NCBI GenBank assembly: GCA_005881295.1
Contig: VBHS01000149.1
Span: 1 to 7,347, forward strand
Source: Chloroflexota bacterium
GTDB lineage: Bacteria > Chloroflexota > Ktedonobacteria > Ktedonobacterales > Ktedonobacteraceae
Direction: 5' to 3'
Length of the DNA: 7,347 nt
Of this stretch, positions 1 through 7,347 are shown one piece after another. Made by a program: the position numbers and the translations under genes. Numbering within the stretch: position 1 is the stretch's first letter; the number at the start of each line of letters is the position of its first letter. The notes beneath the pieces were generated by a model. That model did not search any database and was not told where the DNA came from. It worked only from the letters and a program-made list of their open reading frames with translations.

Positions 1-206
1 GCACCAAGTTGAGAGAAGTGATCTATGCCCAATTTTGCCCAGCGTTCAGGAACACCCGGGCCATCAGGGGCTGACGCGGTTGGAAGTACCACGACATGAG
101 GTGTGCCATCGACGCGCTCAAGTAACATCGCATCGACAGGTGCGATTGGTGGAAGAAACTCACCCGCGCCGACCAGCGCGAGGGTCCCCGGAGTCGGTAC
201 GCCCAT
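1..206 (-). CDS. Peptidase S51 / cyanophycinase-like protein, N-terminal part (cut by window edge)
   Basis: Reading the - strand from ATG 206-204 gives an open frame of 68 codons to the window edge. It begins MGVPTPGTLALVGAGEFLPP, followed by a VDAMLLERV segment (residues 24-32), a VVVLPTASAPDGP strand-loop (38-50) and WAKLGIDHF (56-64). The GTLALVG.GE.LPP opening, a predicted beta strand ending in LPTA, and a W..LG..HF helix are what I know from cytoplasmic S51-type / class I glutamine amidotransferase-like proteins annotated as cyanophycinase-like exopeptidases. The catalytic serine nucleophile lies further downstream and is not in the window, so activity cannot be judged. The start is well supported: an in-frame TAG lies two codons upstream and a GAAGGA ribosome site sits 7 nt before the ATG. 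The gene is transcribed away from the membrane-protein pair and need not be functionally linked to it. The family call is by recognition from the N-terminus only. Confidence 0.75.
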   Translation of the reverse strand, partial: MGVPTPGTLALVGAGEFLPPIAPVDAMLLERVDGTPHVVVLPTASAPDGPGVPERWAKLGIDHFSQLG

Positions 207-213
207 TATCTAT

Positions 214-219
214 TCCTTC
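214..219 (-). promoter_or_regulatory. Ribosome binding site of the S51-like gene
   Basis: On the - strand GAAGGA lies 7 nt upstream of ATG 206. It is the best Shine-Dalgarno match in the window. With the in-frame TAG at 212-210, it fixes the start codon. Confidence 0.65.
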
Positions 220-252
220 AACAAAATATCATTTATAACGTCATCCTCTGCA

Positions 253-283
253 ATTCTACGCTACAAGGGATGTTTAATGTCAA
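253..283 (-). promoter_or_regulatory. Candidate sigma70-type promoter of the S51-like gene
   Basis: The - strand carries a perfect TTGACA (283-278) and TAGAAT (258-253, 5 of 6 to TATAAT). The spacer is 19 bp, longer than the optimal 17. It would start transcription near 246 and give a leader of about 40 nt. A perfect TATAAT also occurs on the - strand at 304-299, but it has no usable -35. Confidence 0.4.
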
Positions 284-322
284 GGTGTCGTCGTAAATAT
301 TATACTCAACAATCCTCATCTG

Positions 323-353
323 TTGACACGTATCCAGTCTATTACCCTATTAC
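323..353 (+). promoter_or_regulatory. Possible secondary + strand promoter
   Basis: A perfect TTGACA at 323-328 faces the GT39-DUF2298 gene. The only -10-like hexamer at a tolerable distance is TATTAC at 348-353 (4 of 6, 19-bp spacer). It is weaker than the promoter starting at 357 and may be chance. Confidence 0.25.
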
Positions 354-356
354 CTC

Positions 357-385
357 TTGACCCATTCTGACATACTCCCTATACT
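357..385 (+). promoter_or_regulatory. Candidate main promoter of the GT39-DUF2298 fusion gene
   Basis: TTGACC (357-362) and TATACT (380-385) each match the sigma70 consensus at 5 of 6 positions and are separated by the optimal 17 bp. The predicted transcription start is around 391-393, giving a leader of about 90 nt. A 10-bp tandem repeat lies immediately downstream of the predicted start, where it could act as an operator. Confidence 0.55.
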
Positions 386-400
386 AAAACCTGGTCAGTC

Positions 401-430
401 CATAGTGGTCCATAGTGGTCCTTAGTCGTC
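401..430 (+). repeat. Short tandem repeat: two perfect and one degenerate 10-bp unit
   Basis: The decamer CATAGTGGTC is repeated exactly at 401-410 and 411-420. It is followed by CTTAGTCGTC at 421-430, which matches at 8 of 10 positions. The period is close to one DNA helical turn, so a protein reading each unit would bind along one face. The array sits about 8-40 nt after the predicted transcription start of the fusion gene. A repressor site is possible, but replication slippage would look the same. Confidence 0.7.
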
Positions 431-482
431 GATTATCAGGGAAATGCCACGGGATGCGCGTTATACACATTGAGCAGAAATC

Positions 483-3400
483 GTGCCTCTTTCCATGGAG
501 AGGGAAGAAGTGATAGAGAAATTTGTGAAAAGCATTGTGCGCTGGAGACCGTTTGCTTTATTTGCCCTGGCATTGTTGGGCCTGGCTTTGCGTCTCTACG
601 GTTTGAACTGGGATCAGGGCAACAGTTTTCACCCTGACGAACGGCAAATTCTCTTTCACGTCACCGCACTCTCCTGGCCAGGCAGCCTGGCACAGTTCCT
701 CGATCCAGCCAATTCGCCGCTCAATCCGCACTTTTTTGCCTATGGCTCCTTCCCGCTCTATCTTTTAGCAATTATAGGCAACGTCCTGTCTCATTTTTTC
801 CCTGATATCACATCGTTGTCCAACCTGACATTAGTGGGCCGTGTGCTCTCTGCCATTTTTGATTGCGGCACCATCCTGCTGACAGGGTGGCTTGCGTTAG
901 CCCTGGTAGAGGATACAACGCCAGGCCGGCGCTATGCCTGGACTCTGGCCCTTTTGTCGGCTGCTCTGGTGACCTTCACTCCTCTGCAACTCCAGCTTTC
1001 GCACTTTTACGCTGTTGACACAATACTCCTGTTCTTCACAATGCTCACGCTGCTGGCAAGTGTTAAACTGGCACGGACGGACGCCCTCATTCGCTGGTCA
1101 TTGGTCGCGGGCCTTGCGTATGGTCTCGCCCTCGCCACAAAATTCAGCGCCGCGCCTTTGATAATCCCGATCATAGTTGCTTTGCTCTTGCGCTGGCGTA
1201 AACTTGGCCTCGTTTCTTCCCTGGCCTCATTTCTCTTGACGATCGTCATAACTACAGTGACATTTCTTATAGCCATGCCCTATGCGTTGCTTGACAGGGT
1301 GAACTTTGTCCAGCAACTTAGCTCACAGGGTGATTTAGCTCGTGGTTACCTTGATCTACCCTACGTACGGCAGTTCGCAGGTACCATACCTTACCTCTAT
1401 GAGATCCAGAATATGCTTTTGTGGGGAATGGGAGTGGCGTTTGGCCTTGCGGCGTTCGCCGGACTACTCTGGCTCTGTTGGCGCGTCTGGAAGCGCGATG
1501 TCCTGCTGTGGCTTGTCGTCCTTTCCTGGGTGCTTGTGTATAGTGCCATTACAGGGAGTTTCTATGTCAAGTTCATGCGCTACATGCTGCCGGTCTACCC
1601 GTTTCTCGCGCTGATGGCTGCTGCTCTATTGCTCGCGCTATTGCAGCAGGGAAAGGCGATAACTCGACCCTCTCAACGAAGGATTGCTACAATTCTGCCC
1701 ATGCTGGCCATCGTGCTTGTTCTGCTGGGAACCATGTTTCAAGGATTGGCCTTGCTCAATGTCTACAGCCAGCCGAATACGCGCATCCAGGCCTCGCAAT
1801 GGATTTATAATCACGTGAAGCCTGGCAGTGTGCTCACGTATGAACAGTGGGACGATCCTCTACCCGTTACGCTCGGTAGCCATACGCCTGATATCTATCA
1901 GCAGGCCACGTATGCCGGCGCCAATGGACAGCAGCAGACCGGGCTCGATCTGTACGGGGATGATACGACCGATAAGGCGAGGCAACTGTCTAATCTCTTG
2001 CCTACTGTCGATGTTATCACCATGGCGACCGATCGCCTGGATAAATCTATTCCTCGCCTGCCATCTCGTTACCCGCTGACAATCCACTACTATCAATTGC
2101 TCTTCAGCGGTCAACTCGGTTTTCACCTTGCAGCGCGTTTTGAGAACCACCCCAACCTTTTTGGGCTGTCCCTCGATGATAGTAGCGCTGACGAAAGCTA
2201 TTCGGTCTTCGATCATCCGACTGCGCGCATCTTTGTGCGTGACAATCCCTATCCATATACGTCCGGGGAGCTCTTTCAAAAATTGCTGGATGGCATGCAG
2301 TTGCCTCCGGCCGGTGCGAATCTTTCTGGAGTAGACCGCTCCCTGTTGCTTACCTCTCAACAAATCGCCGACAACCAGCAGTCGCCTCCTTTGGGGACGC
2401 AATTTCCCGCGGATAGTATCTCCAATGCAGCGCCAGTGCTCTTCTGGTGGCTGGCCCTTACTGCATTGGGTTTGTTGACGTTTCCCCTCGCTTTCTCGCT
2501 TTTTTATGCGCTGGCGGATCGGGGCTATATCTTCAGTAAGACGCTCGGTATGCTCCTGCTGGCATATCTTGCCTGGCTTCTTGCAAGCCTCCACGTACTG
2601 GCCTTTAGCCGCGCCTCACTGCTGTTGGTTGTGGCCATTCTGCTGCTGTGCGCCATTGTAATGTTCACCTGGCAGCGTCAGAAGATCACGCGCTTCCTGC
2701 GCCAACACTGGCGCTTAGTGTTACTGGAAGAGAGCGTTTTTACCCTGGCCTTCCTGCTTTTCGTGGGTATTCGCTCCCTCAATCCCGATTTGTGGAACCC
2801 CTTCATCGGTGGAGAAAAACCGATGGAACTGGCGTTTCTTCACGCCGTGGTGCGCAGTTCTTACATGCCGCCCTATGATCCCTGGTTCGCGGGCGGCTAC
2901 ATTAACTACTACTACTATGGCTATGTCATCGCCGCTGCATTGATCAAACTCACGGCGATCGTCCCTACAACCGCCTTTAATCTGGCTATTCCCACCCTCT
3001 TTGCTCTGACTTTCACAGGGGTTGTGTCCCTGGTGTACAGTTTTACACGTCGCTTCCCGATCGCTCTTCTCGGCGGCTATTTCGCGGTTCTGATCGGCAA
3101 TTTCGACGGTTTTGTGCAACTCAAAGCACAGGTCGCAGCCGCGCTGGCGCATGCACCGCTCCCCATGTTTGATTATTGGCGCAGTAGTCGTGTCATCCCC
3201 TTCACTATCAATGAATTCCCATTTTGGAGCTTTCTCTTCGCCGATCTACACCCACACGTGATCGATCTTCCGATAGCGGTCCTCATGTTGGGCATTATAG
3301 CCGTGCTGGTCCTTCCTGGCGAAGAGGAGGTTATGGCAGGTTCTTCACAACATAGGCGCAAGTTCTTTTTATACCTGCTCGCCGCCTTTGTCTTTGGAAC

Positions 3401-4793
3401 GATAGCCTGTGTCAACACCTGGGATATGCCAGTATATGCCCTGCTATTTACCGTGGTGTTGATCGTACAAACGATCCTTGAGAAGAGAATGTCCCCAAGG
3501 CTGGAAATCTTCGTGTCGCTAAGTTTCTGCCTTTTAACAGTTATCCTGCTGTATGCTCTTAGCTATCTTTTCTACTGGCCATTTTATGCTTCCTACCAGC
3601 AACTCTATGTGAATGGCCTTGGACTGGTTCAGCAGGGAAGCACATTGGCTGAATTCCTCACCATATTCTGCCTGTGGATATTCCTTGCGCTCAGTTTCTT
3701 CTTGCTGGAACTGTATCGCTGGCTGAACGCGAGAAGCAAGATTCTCCCCGAAACTCGGCGTATCGCCGGGTACATACTGTTATGCGCTGTGGTACTGACC
3801 TTTGTCACGCTACTCGGATTGAGGACACTCTTACTTGCAGCGCTCGGCCTTGGTATCTTCCTTTTCGTCGCGTGGGGCATCGATGGAGGTGCGCCATCCA
3901 AATCATTCAAAGCCATCGTTTTGCCAGTAAAGCGGTCGAAAATTGCACCAACTACCGTCCAGCTTGACTACACGGCGCGGCACACCTCGGAGGCCACGAC
4001 GCGCTTCCTATATGTGATGCTGCTAATGGGGCTGGGTATTACCCTTGGCCAGGAAATCGTTTATGTGCGTGATTTTTTGGATGGTGGTGACTATTTCCGC
4101 ATGAACACCGTCTTCAAGTTCTCGTTGCAAGCGTGGCTCTTCTTTGCCATTGGCGGCGCGCTTGCAGTACAACAATTATATAAACGCCTGGCTGGTTTTA
4201 TACGGCTGGCCTGGTCGGTGAGTTTCATCGTGTTAGCGCTGGCATGTTCAGTCTTTCTCTTTGAAGGGACGATTGCGCGTATCAGTGACCACCAGGCATG
4301 GGTCAATGCGTCTCCACAACGACCTGTACAGAGCGCCAATTATATTCCGACGTTGGATGGGTTCGCCTTTGCCCGTGCCTGGTATCCCGCTGATGCAAAG
4401 GCAATCACGTGGCTCAACAACCATGTCGCGGGGACGCCCATTGTACTGGAGGCAGCTGCCCCCGTTTCCTATCAATGGTTCAACCGTATTTCGGTGTATA
4501 CCGGCTTGCCTGATGTTCTGGGCTGGCCAGACCATGTTAGTGAGCAGCGCTACAGTGAACAAACGCTCAATCGTGTCGCCAACATTAACATCATCTATTC
4601 GACATCCAATTCGTCTGCAGCCATTGAATTGTTGCGCTATTATCATGTACAGTATATTTATGTCGGACCATTAGAACGACAAATATATGGCCAGCAGGCG
4701 TCGCTCGGGTTGAGTAAATTTGACCGCCTGGTGGGCAGTGTAGTGCGTATCGTATATCGTACAAGTGACGTAACCATCTACGAAATGCTGTAA
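483..4793 (+). CDS. Large membrane protein: GT39-like glycosyltransferase module fused to a DUF2298 (Chlor_Arch_YYY) module
   Basis: This 1436-residue polytopic membrane protein has two parts. Residues 1-640 resemble GT39 / PMT_2 GT-C glycosyltransferases, which move sugars from polyprenyl-phosphate donors outside the membrane. Visible motifs are HPDER (50-54, likely the first-loop acidic catalytic motif), NPHFFAYGSFPLY (81-93), SHFYAVDT (173-180), ATKFSA (218-223) and RYMLPVYP (366-373). A largely soluble stretch (430-590) contains WIYNHVKPGS and DESYSVFDHP. Residues 650-1436 form a complete DUF2298 module: DRGYIFSKTLG (679-689), EKPME (778-782), PPYDPWFAGGYINYYYYG (796-813), INEFPFWSF then DLHPH (909-925), NTWDMP (978-983), RMNTVFKF (1206-1213) and TGLPDVLGW (1340-1348). 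The usual HE.QWR after that last motif is altered to HVSEQR. GTG 483 is the first start after an in-frame TGA at 471-473, with only a weak GAGCAG ahead; ATG 495 is the alternative. The acceptor substrate and the DUF2298 function are unknown. Confidence 0.88.
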   Translation: MPLSMEREEVIEKFVKSIVRWRPFALFALALLGLALRLYGLNWDQGNSFHPDERQILFHVTALSWPGSLAQFLDPANSPLNPHFFAYGSFPLYLLAIIGNVLSHFFPDITSLSNLTLVGRVLSAIFDCGTILLTGWLALALVEDTTPGRRYAWTLALLSAALVTFTPLQLQLSHFYAVDTILLFFTMLTLLASVKLARTDALIRWSLVAGLAYGLALATKFSAAPLIIPIIVALLLRWRKLGLVSSLASFLLTIVITTVTFLIAMPYALLDRVNFVQQLSSQGDLARGYLDLPYVRQFAGTIPYLYEIQNMLLWGMGVAFGLAAFAGLLWLCWRVWKRDVLLWLVVLSWVLVYSAITGSFYVKFMRYMLPVYPFLALMAAALLLALLQQGKAITRPSQRRIATILPMLAIVLVLLGTMFQGLALLNVYSQPNTRIQASQWIYNHVKPGSVLTYEQWDDPLPVTLGSHTPDIYQQATYAGANGQQQTGLDLYGDDTTDKARQLSNLLPTVDVITMATDRLDKSIPRLPSRYPLTIHYYQLLFSGQLGFHLAARFENHPNLFGLSLDDSSADESYSVFDHPTARIFVRDNPYPYTSGELFQKLLDGMQLPPAGANLSGVDRSLLLTSQQIADNQQSPPLGTQFPADSISNAAPVLFWWLALTALGLLTFPLAFSLFYALADRGYIFSKTLGMLLLAYLAWLLASLHVLAFSRASLLLVVAILLLCAIVMFTWQRQKITRFLRQHWRLVLLEESVFTLAFLLFVGIRSLNPDLWNPFIGGEKPMELAFLHAVVRSSYMPPYDPWFAGGYINYYYYGYVIAAALIKLTAIVPTTAFNLAIPTLFALTFTGVVSLVYSFTRRFPIALLGGYFAVLIGNFDGFVQLKAQVAAALAHAPLPMFDYWRSSRVIPFTINEFPFWSFLFADLHPHVIDLPIAVLMLGIIAVLVLPGEEEVMAGSSQHRRKFFLYLLAAFVFGTIACVNTWDMPVYALLFTVVLIVQTILEKRMSPRLEIFVSLSFCLLTVILLYALSYLFYWPFYASYQQLYVNGLGLVQQGSTLAEFLTIFCLWIFLALSFFLLELYRWLNARSKILPETRRIAGYILLCAVVLTFVTLLGLRTLLLAALGLGIFLFVAWGIDGGAPSKSFKAIVLPVKRSKIAPTTVQLDYTARHTSEATTRFLYVMLLMGLGITLGQEIVYVRDFLDGGDYFRMNTVFKFSLQAWLFFAIGGALAVQQLYKRLAGFIRLAWSVSFIVLALACSVFLFEGTIARISDHQAWVNASPQRPVQSANYIPTLDGFAFARAWYPADAKAITWLNNHVAGTPIVLEAAAPVSYQWFNRISVYTGLPDVLGWPDHVSEQRYSEQTLNRVANINIIYSTSNSSAAIELLRYYHVQYIYVGPLERQIYGQQASLGLSKFDRLVGSVVRIVYRTSDVTIYEML

Positions 4794-4847
4794 TACCAGG
4801 ATTGACCACTTTTCTTCGTCCATATAGTAGAAATAGCACCCAGATGG

Positions 4848-4853
4848 TATACT
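4848..4853 (+). promoter_or_regulatory. Candidate extended -10 promoter ahead of the second DUF2298 gene
   Basis: TATACT at 4848-4853 is preceded by TG at 4845-4846, giving the extended -10 pattern TGnTATACT. No good -35 lies 17 bp upstream. Initiation would fall near 4860, leaving a leader of about 108 nt. The TTGACC at 4802-4807 is only 15 bp from a TATAGT at 4823-4828, a poorer alternative. The 174-bp spacer 4794-4967 contains no convincing intrinsic terminator, so read-through from the upstream gene is also likely. Confidence 0.4.
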
Positions 4854-4956
4854 AATGGGAACTTCTGACAGCACAAATACGTCTAAGATTGGTGTAGTGC
4901 CATACGTAAAATCACTATCCCTACAACGTGTTTTATAGTGGCGTCAAAATTTTACT

Positions 4957-4963
4957 AGAGAGA
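4957..4963 (+). promoter_or_regulatory. Weak ribosome binding site of the second DUF2298 gene
   Basis: AGAGAGA lies 4 nt upstream of ATG 4968. It is a weak purine-rich Shine-Dalgarno match. An in-frame TAG at 4956-4958 means ATG 4968 is the first possible start in this frame. Confidence 0.45.
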
Positions 4964-4967
4964 TTCA

Positions 4968-7347
4968 ATGGCCGAACTACTACAAATGTGGGCTATGGTC
5001 GAAGTGCTGGGCTTCGTGTGTCTGCCGCTCACTATTACCGTATTTCATAATCTACCAGACCGGGGATGGGCCTTCAGTAAAGCTATTGGTACAGCGGTTC
5101 TGGCTTTTTGTGTCTGGTTTCCATTGATGTGCCTGAGTGTCCTGCCTTTCAGCCAATTCTTTATAACCGGCATCTTTCTGCTCCTGCTGGCAGGCAATAT
5201 CATTGGCTTTTTAAAGGTGCGCCAGACTATTGCAAAAGTGGTGCGCGTCAATGTTCCCTATATCCTTATCAGCGAAGCGGTCTTCGCGGGCATGATGTTT
5301 TTACTGGGCTGGATACGCTCGTTTGTGCCTGATATCCGCTCATTCGAAATGTTTATGGATGAAGGCTTTATTGCTGGGATCATGCGCAGTCCCCATTTCC
5401 CTCCCAACGATATGTGGTTCGCAGGCTACCCCATCAACTACTACTATTATGCTCACTTTACTGCCGCGACCCTGGGGAAACTGCTCGGACAGAGCCCTTC
5501 GATTGTCTTTAACACAGGGATCTGTATGTTCTTTGGTTTGACTGCCGTGAGCCTGTTTGGCGTTACCAGCAATATTGTTTCCTGGGCGCAGCATCTACGT
5601 AAGCGTGCTCATTTGAACAAAGTCACTGAACCCCAACAACTACCCGGTACAAGCTATCCATCGCTGCTTCGTGCCGTTCCCTATGGCTTTTTGACCATGT
5701 TGATGGGCCTGGTCCTCGGCAACCTGGCGGCAACACAGCAATGGTGGGAGCAACATGGCGACTGGACTCAATTTAACTGGTTCAATCCATCGCGTGTCGT
5801 CGATAGAACCATCAACGAATTCCCGGCCTTTAGCTTCCTGCTCTCCTGCTTTCATGCGCATGTTTTAGCGCTGGCCTTCACCATAGTAGCTATAGCGCTG
5901 GCGTTCAACCTGTTCCTGGAACAGGAAGGGAGGGGTCTGCGCGTTTTCGGTCGTGGTTGGAAACTCTCCATCACTATGGCAACGACTGCCCTTATCCTGG
6001 GCGGTCTCTTTGCCATGAACGGCTGGGATTTTCCCACCTATGTTGGTTTGACGGTGGTGTGTATTGCCTTCCAGCAATATTTAGCTCACCGCTCTCGCTT
6101 TCGCCTGGAACTCCTGCTGGATATCTTTACGGTCTGCGCCGGGCTGATCGCGCTCTCATTTTTAATGTATGTTCCCTTCTATTTCACCTTTATTTCACCA
6201 TCGCAGGGATTGGGTGTGGTTGGGCCTGCTGATCGCTCCCCGCTCGCAAATGAAATACTGATCTATGGCATGTTCGCTTTTGTCTTCCTCTCGCTGCTGC
6301 TGGCCACGGTGTTCAGGCACCCGTTTTTTACCCGTAGCACAGCTCATTCTGAAGACATTGTAGCTCCTCAACCTGCTCGCCTTCCCAGGTTCAATAAAGG
6401 CGTCATGAGTGTCCTGCTCGTTATTGGGGTAACGCTGCTCACCTTATTCGCGCTACGCAATAGCGCGACATTTGTTGCAGCAGGCAGCATTGCTGCGCTG
6501 GGCTGTATCGCGCTGTTCTATAGTCTGCGCGACCGTTCTCAGGCATTTATCCTCTTGTTGGGCAGTACTGCGTTCGCTCTCGTGGCTGTCTGCGAAGTAT
6601 TCTTCTTGAAAGACGTTTTCGCGGGCGGAGAATTTCTCCGTATGAACACCGTTTTTAAATTCTATTTCCAGGCCTGGGCGCTGCTCTCTATCACCTCGGG
6701 CGCTGGAATCTACTTTATCCTGGAGAGCTTCCGTCCAGCGGTAGTCACCTCAAATGGGCTGCGTTGGATGCAGCAAGGCGTGAAGGGGCTCTGGATGGCG
6801 GGCCTGTTGCTGTTGTTACTGGCCAGCGCGGTCTATCCTCTCGTGGGTACATATGCGCGCACAGATCATTACATGCAGGGCACGAATAGCCTGGATGGTA
6901 TAGCCTATCTACAAACCTGTAAAGTTCCCGATTGTGATTATGATACTTCTGGCGATTATTACGCGATTCGCTGGCTCAATAGTCATGTGAGCGGCGATCC
7001 CGTGATTGTGGAGGCTGTGGGAGATGACTACACGAGCTATGCGCGTATTTCAGCGTTTACAGGGCTTCCCACACCGATGGGCTGGGTGGGACACGAATAT
7101 CAGTGGCGCGTAAACTGGCTCAATAACGGCCTCAACGCCGCCGATTTCGATAATCGAAAAAGCGATGTAGACACGATCTATACAGACCCACATCAAAGTG
7201 TGGTGATGAACTTACTCGCACGTTACCACGTTCAATATCTATACGTTGGGCTATTAGAGCAAATGAAATATCCCACAGCAAACTTGCATCGTTTCAGTTC
7301 ATTTTTGCATAGTGTCTATTCTGCTAATGGCGTGACAATATACCAGA
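4968..7347 (+). CDS. DUF2298 (Chlor_Arch_YYY-type) polytopic membrane protein, 3' end just outside window
   Basis: The frame is open for 793 codons from ATG 4968 to the window edge. It ends GVTIYQ, which aligns with the C-terminal DVTIYEML of the upstream protein, so only a few residues should be missing. It is a stand-alone DUF2298 protein without a GT39-like half. Family features in order: LPDRGWAFSKAIG (29-41), EMFMDEGF (127-134), PPNDMWFAGYPINYYYYA (145-162), TINEFPAFSF (281-290), CFHAH (294-298), NGWDFPTY (351-358), GGEFLRMNTVFKF (553-565), LDG (642-644), TGLPTPMGWVGHEYQWR (698-714) and YHVQYLYVG (753-761). Two positions deviate from what I recall of the family: DLHPH has become CFHAH and the YYYxG glycine is alanine. 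A loop at 651-656 adds a CKVPDC cysteine pair absent from the upstream paralogue. Many hydrophobic segments place it in the cytoplasmic membrane. The biochemical role is unknown; a part in surface glycan or lipid-linked sugar metabolism is inferred from its neighbour. Confidence 0.85.
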   Translation, partial: MAELLQMWAMVEVLGFVCLPLTITVFHNLPDRGWAFSKAIGTAVLAFCVWFPLMCLSVLPFSQFFITGIFLLLLAGNIIGFLKVRQTIAKVVRVNVPYILISEAVFAGMMFLLGWIRSFVPDIRSFEMFMDEGFIAGIMRSPHFPPNDMWFAGYPINYYYYAHFTAATLGKLLGQSPSIVFNTGICMFFGLTAVSLFGVTSNIVSWAQHLRKRAHLNKVTEPQQLPGTSYPSLLRAVPYGFLTMLMGLVLGNLAATQQWWEQHGDWTQFNWFNPSRVVDRTINEFPAFSFLLSCFHAHVLALAFTIVAIALAFNLFLEQEGRGLRVFGRGWKLSITMATTALILGGLFAMNGWDFPTYVGLTVVCIAFQQYLAHRSRFRLELLLDIFTVCAGLIALSFLMYVPFYFTFISPSQGLGVVGPADRSPLANEILIYGMFAFVFLSLLLATVFRHPFFTRSTAHSEDIVAPQPARLPRFNKGVMSVLLVIGVTLLTLFALRNSATFVAAGSIAALGCIALFYSLRDRSQAFILLLGSTAFALVAVCEVFFLKDVFAGGEFLRMNTVFKFYFQAWALLSITSGAGIYFILESFRPAVVTSNGLRWMQQGVKGLWMAGLLLLLLASAVYPLVGTYARTDHYMQGTNSLDGIAYLQTCKVPDCDYDTSGDYYAIRWLNSHVSGDPVIVEAVGDDYTSYARISAFTGLPTPMGWVGHEYQWRVNWLNNGLNAADFDNRKSDVDTIYTDPHQSVVMNLLARYHVQYLYVGLLEQMKYPTANLHRFSSFLHSVYSANGVTIYQ

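Noticed and set aside
35..360. Two overlapping + strand open frames (35-238 and 103-360)
   Set aside because: Their first part is antisense to the S51-like gene, whose - strand translation is clearly family-like with a good ribosome site. The rest covers the divergent promoter region. The translations are compositionally unlike real proteins.
1860..2594. 244-codon open frame on the - strand inside the fusion gene
   Set aside because: It lies wholly antisense to a convincingly coding + frame, and its arginine/glutamine-rich translation shows no recognisable family. It is a shadow frame.
4248..4874. Antisense and alternate-frame open frames across the end of the fusion gene and into the spacer
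   Set aside because: The + frame to TAA 4791-4793 carries conserved DUF2298 C-terminal motifs throughout. The other frames have no ribosome site and no recognisable domain.
4913..4940. Possible terminator hairpin CACTAT ... ATAGTG in the spacer
   Set aside because: The stem is only 6 bp with a 16-nt loop, is AT-rich and is followed by GCGTC rather than a T-run. It also lies too close to the next gene's start to be a convincing terminator.
5045..6232. Short open frames on both strands within the second DUF2298 gene
   Set aside because: The frame from 4968 is uninterrupted to the window edge and carries all family motifs in order. The short frames are shadows of it.

Overview
The window holds two large integral-membrane protein genes in tandem on the + strand and the start of a divergent gene on the - strand. 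The organism is most likely a member of the Chloroflexota, with class Ktedonobacteria my best guess. This is inferred from the DUF2298 / 'Chlor_Arch_YYY' protein family, known mainly from Chloroflexi and archaea, from the bacterial sigma70-like promoters, and from a base composition that looks only moderately GC-rich. No taxonomic marker gene is present.

Layout: 1-206 (-) is the N-terminal 68 codons of a peptidase S51 / cyanophycinase-like protein, cut by the window edge. 207-482 is a divergent intergenic region with outward-facing promoter candidates and a short 10-bp tandem repeat next to the best + strand promoter. 483-4793 (+) is a 1436-residue fusion of a GT39-like (PMT_2 / GT-C type) glycosyltransferase module and a complete DUF2298 module. 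4794-4967 is a 174-bp spacer with a candidate extended -10 promoter and no convincing terminator. 4968-7347 (+) is a second, stand-alone DUF2298 protein whose stop codon lies just beyond the window, since its last visible residues match the extreme C-terminus of the first protein.

The two membrane proteins are paralogous along the whole DUF2298 region. They probably act together or in parallel at the outer face of the cytoplasmic membrane, in polyprenyl-phosphate-sugar-dependent glycan or glycolipid assembly. That role comes from the GT39-like half; the DUF2298 function itself is unknown. The most interesting signals are the GT39-DUF2298 fusion, the reciprocal loss of conserved DUF2298 motifs in the two paralogues, and a resemblance between the first conserved loop of DUF2298 and the catalytic first loop of GT-C enzymes. 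No RNA genes, CRISPR arrays, insertion sequences or intrinsic terminators were seen.
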